Below, piece after piece: positions 53,878-63,500 of a stretch of DNA of 64,000 nucleotides. Under the pieces are notes generated by a model. That model had not been told where the DNA came from, did no database searches, and saw nothing but the letters and a program-made list of their open reading frames with translations. A program made the position numbers and the translations under genes. The stretch lies in the NCBI RefSeq assembly GCF_030519375.1, contig NZ_JAUMKB010000003.1, positions 124,001-188,000 on the forward strand, in the 5' to 3' direction. Origin of the DNA: Mucilaginibacter tolerans (GTDB taxonomy: Bacteria > Bacteroidota > Bacteroidia > Sphingobacteriales > Sphingobacteriaceae). Position 1 is the stretch's first letter. The number at the start of each line of letters is the position of its first letter.

Positions 53878-55404
53878 ATGAAGAAATTAATATTTGTCCC
53901 GCTGTTTTTTATAATTCTATCAGCGTCTGCGCAAACTCCTCAACAGATCACTTTTACGAAGGAACAGTTAAAGGATAAGATCATGGGCGGATGGGCCGGG
54001 CAAACCATTGCGGTTACTTTTGGCGGGCCATACGAGTTTCGTTTCAACGGGACATTTATACAGGATTACCAGCCCCTGGTTTGGTACGATGGGTATCTGA
54101 AGAAAACAATGATTGAAAACCCGGGCCTATATGATGATCTGTATATGGACCTGACTTTTGTAGATGTATTTGAAAAATATGGCCTCGATGCACCCGTAGA
54201 TTCTTTCGCCAATGCCTTTGCCCATGCGGGCTATATGTTATGGCACGCCAACCAGGCAGCCCGATACAATTTACTGAACGGCATCAAGGCGCCTCAATCC
54301 GGTTATTGGATCAACAACCCGCATGCAGATGATATCGATTACCAGATCGAATCAGATTTTGCAGGACTGATGAGTCCTGGAATGCCTAATACTGCTTCCA
54401 GAATAAGTGACAAGGTCGGCCATATTATGAACTATGGCGATGGCTGGTATGGTGGTGTATTTGTAGGGGCGATGTATACACAGGCATTTATTTCGAATGA
54501 CATTCAACATATTGTGAATGAAGCCTTAAAGACTATACCCGCAAAAAGCACTTACTACCAATGCATCCATGATGTGATCAACTGGCACAAACAATATCCC
54601 AGCGACTGGCATCAAACCTGGTTCGAGTTACAAAAGAAATGGTCATCAGAGAATAGTTGTCCAGATGGAGTATTCAAGGCATTTGATATTGATGCCAAAT
54701 TGAACTCAGCTTACGTGGTGCTGGCTCTCCTTTACGGAAATGGCGACTATACCAAAACATTGAAGATAGCGACACGCTGCGGGCAGGATGCAGATTGTAA
54801 CCCATCTACAGTGGGCGGTATTCTGGGTGCGATGCTTGGTTATGAAAAGATTCCTGTTTATTGGAAAATGGGATTAAAAGAAGCTGAATCTATCGACTTC
54901 AAATATACCACCATGTCATTGAACAAAGTTTACGAAATAGGCTACAAACACGCCCTTGAAAATATCAAACGGAATAGCGGTAAGGTTGACGGCGATAAGA
55001 TTACTATAACCGTTCAGAAGTCAAAGACTGTAAAATTTGAACAGGGATTCACCAAGATGAAGCCATTGGAAAAGACCGAACTTTCTCATGATATCAATGC
55101 CGGCGAACTAAGCTTTGATTTTACCGGGACTGGCTTTGTATTGAAAGGCGAAACTGAGAAGAAAAACGGAGATTCACCAGACTACACTTTCGAGGTAGAA
55201 GTAATGATTGATGGCGAAAAAGCCGAGACTGCAAAACTGCCTACCAATTATACTACCCGCCGGCAGGAAATATGCTGGAAATACCGATTGGCCAATAAAA
55301 AGCACTCAGTAAACGTTAAAGTACTGAACCCCAGCAAAGATTATACATTAAACTCCTCGGAGTACTTAGTTTATGGCAATATGACGAATACTGCCAGGAA
55401 TTAA
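53878..55404 (+). CDS. exported ADP-ribosylglycohydrolase-fold protein with C-terminal beta-sandwich
   Basis: A 508-residue protein with a signal peptide (cleavage after SASAQ). Residues about 25-350 have the ADP-ribosylglycohydrolase (DraG) fold: LKDKIMGGWAGQTIAV, the acidic DDLYMDLTFVDVFEK, MNYGDGWYGGVFVGAMY, and CGQDADCNPSTVGGILGAMLG. The usual GDD metal site is altered (GGWAGQ then YDDLYMD). A C-terminal domain of about 140 residues ending HSVNVKVLNPSK resembles a beta-sandwich. ADP-ribose chemistry outside the cytoplasm would be unusual, so a glycoside or nucleoside substrate is more plausible. Confidence 0.85.
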   Translation: MKKLIFVPLFFIILSASAQTPQQITFTKEQLKDKIMGGWAGQTIAVTFGGPYEFRFNGTFIQDYQPLVWYDGYLKKTMIENPGLYDDLYMDLTFVDVFEKYGLDAPVDSFANAFAHAGYMLWHANQAARYNLLNGIKAPQSGYWINNPHADDIDYQIESDFAGLMSPGMPNTASRISDKVGHIMNYGDGWYGGVFVGAMYTQAFISNDIQHIVNEALKTIPAKSTYYQCIHDVINWHKQYPSDWHQTWFELQKKWSSENSCPDGVFKAFDIDAKLNSAYVVLALLYGNGDYTKTLKIATRCGQDADCNPSTVGGILGAMLGYEKIPVYWKMGLKEAESIDFKYTTMSLNKVYEIGYKHALENIKRNSGKVDGDKITITVQKSKTVKFEQGFTKMKPLEKTELSHDINAGELSFDFTGTGFVLKGETEKKNGDSPDYTFEVEVMIDGEKAETAKLPTNYTTRRQEICWKYRLANKKHSVNVKVLNPSKDYTLNSSEYLVYGNMTNTARN

Positions 55405-55580
55405 CATCCTGATTTCTATTTTAGAAAAAATAACCCCACATCTTTCAAATTATTACAATTATGGTGTATGCAATAGACCGCAATTTAAAATATCATTAAA
55501 ATCAATTCCATTAACGCATTAATATAGATAACATCTATATATCATAAATTATTTTTATAAAATGGGCAGTCAAAAACAGG

Positions 55581-55588
55581 TATATTTG
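55581..55588 (+). promoter_or_regulatory. candidate -7 element of the peroxiredoxin gene
   Basis: TATATTTG matches TAnnTTTG, 26 bp before ATG 55615. No -33 element is apparent. The spacer from 55405 is very AT-rich. Confidence 0.45.
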
Positions 55589-55614
55589 CGACAATAAACT
55601 TCTTAAATAATAAT

Positions 55615-56160
55615 ATGATAACTATAGGTCAAAAATTTCCTGAATTTTCTAAAACAGCAGTTGTAAGCATTGAAAAAGGCAAAGAGTTCGAAACAATCAC
55701 CTCAGAATATCTTGCAAATGAAGATAACGTGTGGACAGTAATGTTCTGGTGGCCAAAAGATTTCACCTTTGTATGCCCTACAGAGATAGCTGAATTCAAT
55801 AACAATTACAGCGAGTTCCGCGACCGTGACACCCGCTTGATCGGCGCTTCAACTGATACTGAATTTGTTCATGCTGCGTGGAGAAGAAACCATGACGACT
55901 TGCGCGACCTGAAATTCCCGATGCTAGCTGATACTTCAAAATCATTGGCCGAAGAATTGGGTATCCTGGAACCAAACGAAAAAATTGCTTACCGCGCTAC
56001 TTTCATTATTGACCCTACTGGTATTATCCGTTGGGTATCAGTAAATGATCTGAGCGTAGGCCGCAATGTGAAAGAAGTTATACGCGTACTGGATGCTTTA
56101 CAAACAGACGAGCTTTGCCCTTGCAACTGGGTTAAAGGCGAAGAGACTTTATCTGTCTAA
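55615..56160 (+). CDS. peroxiredoxin (AhpC/TSA family)
   Basis: A 181-residue thioredoxin-fold peroxidase. The peroxidatic cysteine lies in FTFVCPTEIAEF, and a C-terminal CPC (DELCPCNWVKGEETL) supplies the resolving cysteine. HAAWRRNHDDLRDLKFPMLAD is typical of the AhpC/Prx1 branch. It reduces hydrogen peroxide or organic hydroperoxides. An AhpD-like protein follows after the terminator, making a probable functional pair. Confidence 0.94.
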   Translation: MITIGQKFPEFSKTAVVSIEKGKEFETITSEYLANEDNVWTVMFWWPKDFTFVCPTEIAEFNNNYSEFRDRDTRLIGASTDTEFVHAAWRRNHDDLRDLKFPMLADTSKSLAEELGILEPNEKIAYRATFIIDPTGIIRWVSVNDLSVGRNVKEVIRVLDALQTDELCPCNWVKGEETLSV

Positions 56161-56177
56161 TTAATTTAACTAATGAG

Positions 56178-56207
56178 TCCCCGCATCACTTTTTGCGGGG
56201 ATTTTTT
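56178..56207 (+). terminator. terminator between the peroxiredoxin and AhpD-like genes
   Basis: TCCCCGC (56178-56184) pairs with GCGGGGA (56195-56201), followed by TTTTTT. It supports ATG 56229 as the next start, because the alternative TTG 56193 lies inside this hairpin. Confidence 0.85.
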
Positions 56208-56228
56208 ATTCCTTCTATTCTCAAAATC

Positions 56229-56813
56229 ATGAGCGAAACAACAGAAATAACCAACGAAATATTAGAAGCCTTAGGTATCGATAACGATTACCGTACCGAA
56301 AGTCTTGAATTACTTGAAAAAGGAGAATCACGTTATTTGCGTGACCTGAAACTGAACTTAACCAGCACACTTACTTCGGAGCACTTGAGTACAAAAGAAT
56401 GCGCTTTGATCGGCCTCTCATCTGCCATAAACAATAACAACAAAGTATTAACACAATTCTTTACCCGCTATGCTGAAGAGCAGGGCGCTACCACTGCCGA
56501 AACCGCTGAAGCAACGGGGTGTGCATCATTATTGGCATCAAATAATATATTTTATCGTTTCCGTCACTTTACGCAAAAGGAAAAATACAGCCAGATACCG
56601 GCACGTATCCGCATGCAGATTATGATGAAGCCGGTAACCGGAAAGGAGTTTTTTGAACTGATGAGCCTGGCCATTTCTGCCATCAACGGCTGCGAAATGT
56701 GTGTGAATGCTCACGAAGACTCATTAATAAAAATGGGGACCACCGAAGAACGTATTTTTGATGCGGTGAGAATAGCATCATTGGTAACCTCAGCCGGGAA
56801 GATAATATTCTAA
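56229..56813 (+). CDS. carboxymuconolactone decarboxylase/AhpD-like alkylhydroperoxidase
   Basis: ATG 56229 gives 194 residues. The all-helical AhpD fold carries the motif C-x2-C-x3-H in INGCEMCVNAHEDSL, with the two redox cysteines and the conserved His. GLSSAINNNNKVL and ASLVTSAGKIIF are other conserved helices. AhpD reduces AhpC-type peroxiredoxins, so this probably serves the peroxiredoxin encoded just upstream. Confidence 0.9.
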   Translation: MSETTEITNEILEALGIDNDYRTESLELLEKGESRYLRDLKLNLTSTLTSEHLSTKECALIGLSSAINNNNKVLTQFFTRYAEEQGATTAETAEATGCASLLASNNIFYRFRHFTQKEKYSQIPARIRMQIMMKPVTGKEFFELMSLAISAINGCEMCVNAHEDSLIKMGTTEERIFDAVRIASLVTSAGKIIF

Positions 56814-56833
56814 CATTATCCTGATATAGGAAA

Positions 56834-56858
56834 AGTGCCGCTTGATGAAAGCGGCACT
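56834..56858. terminator. bidirectional terminator between the AhpD-like and glycerophosphodiesterase genes
   Basis: AGTGCCGCTT (56834-56843) pairs perfectly with AAGCGGCACT (56849-56858) around a 5-nt loop, between convergent genes. The T-tract is weak on both strands. Confidence 0.7.
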
Positions 56859-56859
56859 C

Positions 56860-57675
56860 TTATCTCAGCCCTTTCCCTTCCAGATATTTGATCAAAGCAG
56901 CCGGATGATCTGTTTGCAGGCCCTTAAAACCTAACGCAATAGCCGTATCCCAATTCTTGTCTTCATCTTTACTTTGGATATCCGGCCATACGGGTATATT
57001 CTGATCTATGGCATATTGTAGCATCTCTTTGGTATATTCCTTCCAACCTCCATCCAAAATATCGGGTTTTACCTGGTTGATGAAGGTTTTCATCCCTTCC
57101 ACGTCTTTTACGCTATTTGGCATGCTGAACATTAAGGGCATATCAGGGGCAAGGTGTCTCCAATCTATAAACTGCTGGATGCCGTTGATATAAACCAACA
57201 CCTGCTTTTCCATACCATACTTTTTAAGCATAGCATAAGTAGCCGATACCGACGCGTTTTTGAAATCGATGTAGATGTAGATCTTATCCTTACAAAGTTT
57301 CAGGATTTCTTCAAAAGTGGGCACACGATAAACGGTCTTATCTAGACTGTCGCGGTTTTTAACCTGTAGCTGTTCAATCTCAGATAAAGTCATATCCTTA
57401 ATAACACCTTTGGTGCTCGTCATCCGGTTAACGGTGCCGTCATGCATACTTACCAAAGCGCTATCTTTTGTGGTGCGAAGATCAATCTCCACATAATCCG
57501 CACCGTTTTTTATTGCCTCGGCATAAGCAGCTAATGTATTTTCAGGATATATTACATGATCTCCCCGATGGCAGATCACTATAAATTTATGGCGGGCTTT
57601 TGGTGCAGGATTAGGTTGCGCATTTGAATCGACCCAGGCAAGGCAGGCGATTAACAATATTAAAAATCTTCTCAT
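56860..57675 (-). CDS. exported glycerophosphodiester phosphodiesterase family protein
   Basis: A 271-residue protein with a signal peptide ending DSNAQ. The GDPD barrel shows ICHRGDHVIYPENTLAAYAEAIKNGADYVEIDLRTTKD with the catalytic HRG..PENT and EIDLR, and VSMHDGTVNRMT with the second catalytic His. It releases glycerol-3-phosphate from glycerophosphodiesters. It is the last gene of a minus-strand run headed by susC and susD, 4 bp after the phosphatase gene. Confidence 0.93.
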   Translation of the reverse strand: MRRFLILLIACLAWVDSNAQPNPAPKARHKFIVICHRGDHVIYPENTLAAYAEAIKNGADYVEIDLRTTKDSALVSMHDGTVNRMTSTKGVIKDMTLSEIEQLQVKNRDSLDKTVYRVPTFEEILKLCKDKIYIYIDFKNASVSATYAMLKKYGMEKQVLVYINGIQQFIDWRHLAPDMPLMFSMPNSVKDVEGMKTFINQVKPDILDGGWKEYTKEMLQYAIDQNIPVWPDIQSKDEDKNWDTAIALGFKGLQTDHPAALIKYLEGKGLR

Positions 57676-57679
57676 TTAA

Positions 57680-58792
57680 TTATTTACCCAAAACAGGTTT
57701 GTCTTTGATCATCACAGACGAAATGGCGTCGCCTACTTCATGGTTTGCTGAGCCCTTAAAATCGTAACCCAGCAACTGTGCAATTGTTTGGGCCAATTGT
57801 TTATGGTAAGTGATAGTCTGCGTTTTTATGATACCATCATGCGGCGTATCCGGACCGATCACTGCAAACCATGTTTGTTCCGAGTTTTTTACTCCTGCAC
57901 CATGATTTCTCCATGCATCGATATTTGTATCTCCCCGGCCATGATCACAAGTAATGATCAATGTAGTTTTGTTTTTATAAGTTGGATCAGATTGTATGTA
58001 TTCCCACAATTCCTTCAGATAAGCATCTTCCTGATGAGCCTGAGTGAGGTACATTTTATAATTACCGGCATGTGCCATGTCATCAGTTTCATCAAAAGCC
58101 AGGTAAAGCACACGTGGTTTATATTCCTTAAGGTATTCTTTACCAAACTCGTAGGTCATAAAGTCTATTCGCGTGTCACCTAAATAATGTGGCGCTTTAT
58201 GCTGCATTTCGTTCAGATATTTTAATCGGTCGTCTGCTTTTGCATCCTCGAAATTTGTATAGCCTGCATTAACCTTCAACCCCGAACGGTTCACATTAAA
58301 TATTGCTGGGAATGCCTCCCACGAAGCAAAAACCGCCACTTTACTTTCAAATCCTTTTTGCTTATCAAGGTATTCAAAAATGCTTGTATTAGGGTTTGGT
58401 ACCGGATTATTACTGTTCACTCTGACGTCAGGAAAACCGGTAAATATTTCGTTATAGCCCGGATACGAGAAATGATACTGATTGGCTACTTCATCGCAAT
58501 TTCCCAGGTCACGATCGCCGTATAACTGTCCTTCGTTTGCCATTGTCGACCACATGAAAGGCATTAATAGTTTGCGACGTTCTTCAGGTGTTTCGGCCCA
58601 GAATTTTTTGCGTATATCAGCTTTTGTATCCGTATATTTTGAGTTGGTGAGGGCAGAGTCGGCACCACGATACAACTCCTGCCAGCGAAACCCATCTAAC
58701 GTAACTACCACTATATTCTGTGTCCGGTGGTTCTGTGCAAAAAGTTCCGGAACAATTAAAAGAGCTATGAACACCAAACCAAGCTTCTTCAT
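57680..58792 (-). CDS. exported alkaline-phosphatase-superfamily phosphohydrolase
   Basis: ATG 58792 (not the GTG 29 codons upstream) gives 370 residues with a signal peptide (GLVFIALLIVPELFAQ). Metal and active-site motifs of the superfamily are VVVTLDGFRWQEL, SYPGYNEIFTGF (Ser the likely nucleophile), AFDETDDMAHAG, ITCDHGRGD and NHGAGVK. Close relatives are annotated as nucleotide pyrophosphatases or phosphodiesterases. The position next to a GDPD gene and a SusCD pair suggests hydrolysis of an imported phosphoester. Confidence 0.9.
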   Translation of the reverse strand: MKKLGLVFIALLIVPELFAQNHRTQNIVVVTLDGFRWQELYRGADSALTNSKYTDTKADIRKKFWAETPEERRKLLMPFMWSTMANEGQLYGDRDLGNCDEVANQYHFSYPGYNEIFTGFPDVRVNSNNPVPNPNTSIFEYLDKQKGFESKVAVFASWEAFPAIFNVNRSGLKVNAGYTNFEDAKADDRLKYLNEMQHKAPHYLGDTRIDFMTYEFGKEYLKEYKPRVLYLAFDETDDMAHAGNYKMYLTQAHQEDAYLKELWEYIQSDPTYKNKTTLIITCDHGRGDTNIDAWRNHGAGVKNSEQTWFAVIGPDTPHDGIIKTQTITYHKQLAQTIAQLLGYDFKGSANHEVGDAISSVMIKDKPVLGK

Positions 58793-58850
58793 AAACAATT
58801 GTTTTTTAGCAGGTAAGAACAAAAAAAAGTAATAAACCCTATTAATGCTG

Positions 58851-58886
58851 CAAAAATAAAGGCGGGATATTAAGCCCACCTTTATT
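58851..58886 (-). terminator. hairpin between susD and the phosphatase gene, overlapping a -7 element
   Basis: AATAAAGGcGGG (58855-58866) pairs with CCCaCCTTTATT (58875-58886), one mismatch in twelve. On the minus strand the stem is followed by TATTTTTG (58858-58851), both a T-run and a TAnnTTTG match, upstream of the phosphatase start. It would attenuate read-through from susC-susD and may restart transcription. Confidence 0.6.
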
Positions 58887-58944
58887 GAAATTTAATTTAA
58901 TAGTTGTTGGTAATTTATCAGTTGTTAATAATTATTACCCACGG

Positions 58945-60528
58945 TTATTTTAGGATCCACATCACTTGATAGATATCATCCTTGCCGCCAAATTGGCTTT
59001 GAACTGCTGCGTCATAATTTGCCTTATTTGCGCTCCGCTCATTCACAGGATATTGATATCTAAGGGGAATAGTAAATTGTGCATCATTAGTATTACCCGG
59101 GCCGGCACTGAATGCAGGCACGCCAGTACGGCGCCACTGGTAATAGGCTTCCAGTCCGGAATTACGGGCGAAAGCCAAATATTTTTGAGTCAAAATTTGA
59201 TTGCGACCACTTGCGTTATTACCCGCGTATTTAACAGCTGCCTGGTTATAGTAGCTACTATAGCTAAAATTAACCTGGTATGAGATATCGTCACCTAATA
59301 AGCCACCGCTTTTTTGGAACGTTACTGTATTTGCACCATCGTTAACACCGTAAAAGCCCAAATCAGTATATATTCCGTTTTGATACCAGGTTTCAGCGTT
59401 ACCGCCTACCCAACCAAGGTTAATTGCTTCTGCAATATTAAAACACATTTCGGGGTAGCCAATAATAAATGTGTTTTCGCCTGTAAGCGTTTCGTAATAA
59501 CGGTGGCGGCCGATAAGCGACAACTTACCCGCTTGTATCAGGTTAGTCATAGTACTTTGGTCCTGGCCTGACAGCCCCCCCACAAATGATTTGTAAGAAG
59601 TATCCGCAAACCCCAACCCACGCGCCGGTTCAGCAACCATCATTACGCGCAAATCATTTAATGATGACAAGGTATTAATATAAGTTGCCGCTGTATTATA
59701 ACGGGTCGCGTCATTACCAAAATTACGCGGGCTATTTGGATAAATACTGAACACCCCATCATACACATATTGTAAATTGTCGCTCATTGAAGTTAATAGA
59801 GGATATTTAACCGGATCGGCCATAATTGCTGAAAACTGTCCTGCAACATTCAAATCAGCATCTGCAGTTTTTTTGCTCAAAACGATAAGTACCCGTAAAT
59901 GAAAAGCATTAACAACCTTTTGCCATTTGGTAAGGTCGCCGTTAAAATAGAAATCATATTTGCTGTCAACCACATACGTTCCTTGGGTGATTTTATTTAC
60001 CGCATTCATTTCACCCAGGTCTTTATTCGCATCTTCAAGCAAAGCCAAACAGTTTATGAATATTTGTTTTTGGGTGTCATAAGCAGGAGTTGGATTCTTC
60101 AATCCCTGTAATGCCTGCGTCATGGGCACATCCCCAACCTTCAGTGTCATATCCACAAAAAAGTAAGCCCTGAAAAACTTCGCCAAAGCCAGATAAGGTT
60201 TTGCTAAAGTTGGGCTTAGTTTATTTGATTCAGCCTCCATTGCCACAACATTGTTAAGGGTGTTGTAGTCTAAGCTAGCGCTACCGGTCCAATACCTGTT
60301 GTTGTCGTAATAAGTGTAATTACAAGCTGTAAACTGATTTTGCCTTTCAACCTGGCTGAAAGGAGCACTATACATATCAGTTTCAATATTAGGCAGCAAT
60401 AGCGCCGGAGAAAGGCCTGTTATTGGCAAGTTCTTATTTTTGACCGCTTCGTCAAATTCCTTTTTACAACCTGATGCCGTGATCAGGATAGCTAAGGAAG
60501 CCAGTATCTTTAATTTTAATGATTTCAT
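58945..60528 (-). CDS. SusD/RagB family outer-membrane nutrient-binding lipoprotein
   Basis: ATG 60528 is the likely start; a longer frame would run into the susC end. The 527-residue lipoprotein has lipobox TASGC with Cys21, followed by KKEFDE, an acidic export signal typical of surface lipoproteins. TPR-like helices in the first 200 residues (ALAKFFRAYFFVDMTLKVGDVPMT) and a C-terminal segment YLAFARNSGLEAYYQWRRTGVPAF fit the SusD-like_2 subfamily. It caps the SusC transporter encoded 37 bp upstream. Confidence 0.93.
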   Translation of the reverse strand: MKSLKLKILASLAILITASGCKKEFDEAVKNKNLPITGLSPALLLPNIETDMYSAPFSQVERQNQFTACNYTYYDNNRYWTGSASLDYNTLNNVVAMEAESNKLSPTLAKPYLALAKFFRAYFFVDMTLKVGDVPMTQALQGLKNPTPAYDTQKQIFINCLALLEDANKDLGEMNAVNKITQGTYVVDSKYDFYFNGDLTKWQKVVNAFHLRVLIVLSKKTADADLNVAGQFSAIMADPVKYPLLTSMSDNLQYVYDGVFSIYPNSPRNFGNDATRYNTAATYINTLSSLNDLRVMMVAEPARGLGFADTSYKSFVGGLSGQDQSTMTNLIQAGKLSLIGRHRYYETLTGENTFIIGYPEMCFNIAEAINLGWVGGNAETWYQNGIYTDLGFYGVNDGANTVTFQKSGGLLGDDISYQVNFSYSSYYNQAAVKYAGNNASGRNQILTQKYLAFARNSGLEAYYQWRRTGVPAFSAGPGNTNDAQFTIPLRYQYPVNERSANKANYDAAVQSQFGGKDDIYQVMWILK

Positions 60529-60565
60529 TTTCAATTTTTTAATAGTCGTTACTAAATATTTTCGC

Positions 60566-63500
60566 TTAGAAAACAACATTTAAGTTAATCCCATAACTTC
60601 TGGTAGTGGGTGTCTGCAGATTATATTCCCTGTTTGCATTTCCATTAATATCACGGCCAGGATACTGATCAACATCAATATCTTTATACCCCTTTTTAAA
60701 GAAGTATAACAAGTTGCGTCCCACCACAGAAAATTCAACTTTTTGTAATGATAATTTATTTACAAATTCCTTTGGAAGGGCATAACCAATCACCACTTCT
60801 CTGAGTTTTGCATAGGTTTTGCTGATCACCGTATGCTGCGGGTCGTTATAAAAATTATTTACATAATCCTGCACATATTTTACCGGGGTAACATTTGGCG
60901 AAAATTTTACCTGGCTGTAATTAGTAATCACGCCAGTGATGGGATCGAATTGTATATCCGGACTTCCCGCAGCAACCGTCACACCATCATGCCCCAACAT
61001 CGGCGTTCCGTCAGAATAGACCGCTCCTTTGAATCCTGGATCACCCCAATGTTGTGATTCATACAAACGGGCTGCTCCTATCACACCTTCATCAGTTACC
61101 TGTCCGCGGCCGCCTTCAACAAGCTTCCGGTACACACGATCCTGGATTTTGCCACCCACCATACCGTCAAATTGGAAAGACAGTGTAAAGCTTTTGTACC
61201 TGAACTTGTTGTTAATTGCCCAGCTAAAATCAGGGTCAGCATTACCTAAATATTGCGCAACTGGGAGGTACCTCGGCAGGCCTGATGCATCATGTATGAC
61301 TTTACCATCAGGTGTTTGGGCTTCCATGGCGCCATAGAGTTTATCAACACGGTCGCCAATATGGAAAAATTGATTGTATACAGTTAATCCCGGAGGGAAA
61401 GCGTCATACACCTCTTTGTAAGTGCTCACATTTAGTAAAACATCCCATTTAAAGTCCTGAGATGTTATTGGAGTGCCATTAATAGAGATTTCATAACCGG
61501 TTCTTTTTGTCGCGAACCCGTTCGTTAAAAATGACTGGTCACTGCCATTGGTCTCTGATAATTGTTGAGAGAAAATCTGAGGACCATCCTTGTAAACAAA
61601 ATAGGTACCGCTCAAACCTAATCTGTCCCTTAAAAACCTCATCTCAAAACCACCTTCGTAGTTACTACGTGTGCTAGGTTTTAACTTTGGATCTACAGAG
61701 TTGGTAGGGGCTGATGCTGCAGTAATGTTCCCATAAGATTTCCCTAACACATAAGCTGGCTGCGAAGTTGTATAGTTAGGCCCACCATAAGTGGTTTGAT
61801 AAGGAGTACCATAGCCAACTGGATAACCTGCAGGACCTATGTATGGAGAGGTCCCCCCATCTTTAACATTTGCATAACTCGCTCTCAATTTAAAGAACGA
61901 TATTGCGTCGGGAAGCTTGATATAATCAGAGATTGGGGTACTGATACTTACTGACGGATAAAAAAACGACTGGTTTTGCAGAGCCGAAGATTTCTCTGAA
62001 CGCGCCGTTGCCGCGATTGTAAAATAGTTTTTATAAGAAATGTCCGCTGATCCGTAAACACTGGTCGTTATCAGGTCTGAATCAAAATTATAGGCTCTTA
62101 GCGGATTAATTGTGTTTTGGAAAGTGTAAACATCATGGATCAATAACTCATCTGTCGATACAAAGCTTGATGTATATTTCAGAGTGCGCAAAGTACCGCC
62201 GGCAAGGGCGTTAATAGTAACCCCACTGTTCACTATGTTATTAAAATTATACTTTAACAACAGGTCGGTATTATTTTCAAACAGGTCCCTTCTGTCTTCA
62301 CGATAATTACCATGGTTGTGTTCGTCGCCATAAGGGTGCGCTGAGAATGGCTCTTTTTCCGTCCTTAAAACATCATAAGTAGTAATGTTTGAGCGCAATG
62401 TAATATCAAAGTCTTTATTAGGGCTGTAGGTAAATGCACCCCAACCATAAATATCATTTTTGTAGTGGCCATGTAACCATTCATAGCTCTGGAACCAAGG
62501 GTTATGATAACGTTTGTATTCCACAAATAATGATTGGATACCTTCTTTTCCTGGCTGCCAGTAATTGCGCACCTGGTTTATATTCCAGTCAGCACCTGTC
62601 CAAATGTCAACGTTGTAGATTATACTGTTGGGCCCATAAGTTACGTCAGGAATATTGTCAGTGAATTGGCGGTTATAGTTAAGGTTACCCTCAACTTTAA
62701 ACTTTTTACTAAAATTATATCCTGCCAGAATATTAAAGTTAACAGTATTTACCCCTGTATTAGGCGTAATACCGCGCTGATAACCGTGTGTAACCGACAT
62801 ACGAACATTTGACTTTTCTGATGTAGACGAAATGGCTATGTTATTGCTGGTTAATACACCTGTTTGTAAAAAGCCTTCCAGGTTATTTACACCACGCGCA
62901 ACCCATGGCGTAGGTTTTATATGTCCTGTAAATGTTGATCCATCCAAAAATGTAGTGGTATAGGTTTTAGTAGGATCATTCACGCCGTCATATTGCGGAA
63001 GTAACAAACCTGCGTTTAAACGTGGGCCCCAAACATCATAGTCGCCATCATTTACGCCACCACCTGCTCCGTCCCCAAAAGCGTATTTGTCATTATCACC
63101 ACCGCCATAATTATTTTGTACTTTAGGTATGGCAATAAACCCTTTGTTGAACTGTGTGCTGGAGTTTAATTCAACGGTAAATCCCCTTTTTTCGGCTTTA
63201 CCTCTTTTTGTTGTAATCAATATAGCTCCATTAATACCTCTACTGCCATATAGGGCTGCTGCTGTAGGCCCCTTTAGTATGGTATAGCTATCGATATCAT
63301 CGGGATTAATATTGTGCGTATCAGAATTAATAGGAATACCATCAACGACATAAAAGTTAATTGGAGAACCGCGCAATAGCACAACCGGAGACGCGAGCAA
63401 TTCCTGGTTTATGCCTACGTTTAAGCCGGCAATTTTACCGGTTAGACCGTTAATCGGATCTGCTTCACGCGCCTTGATGAGTTCTGCACCTTTGATCTCC

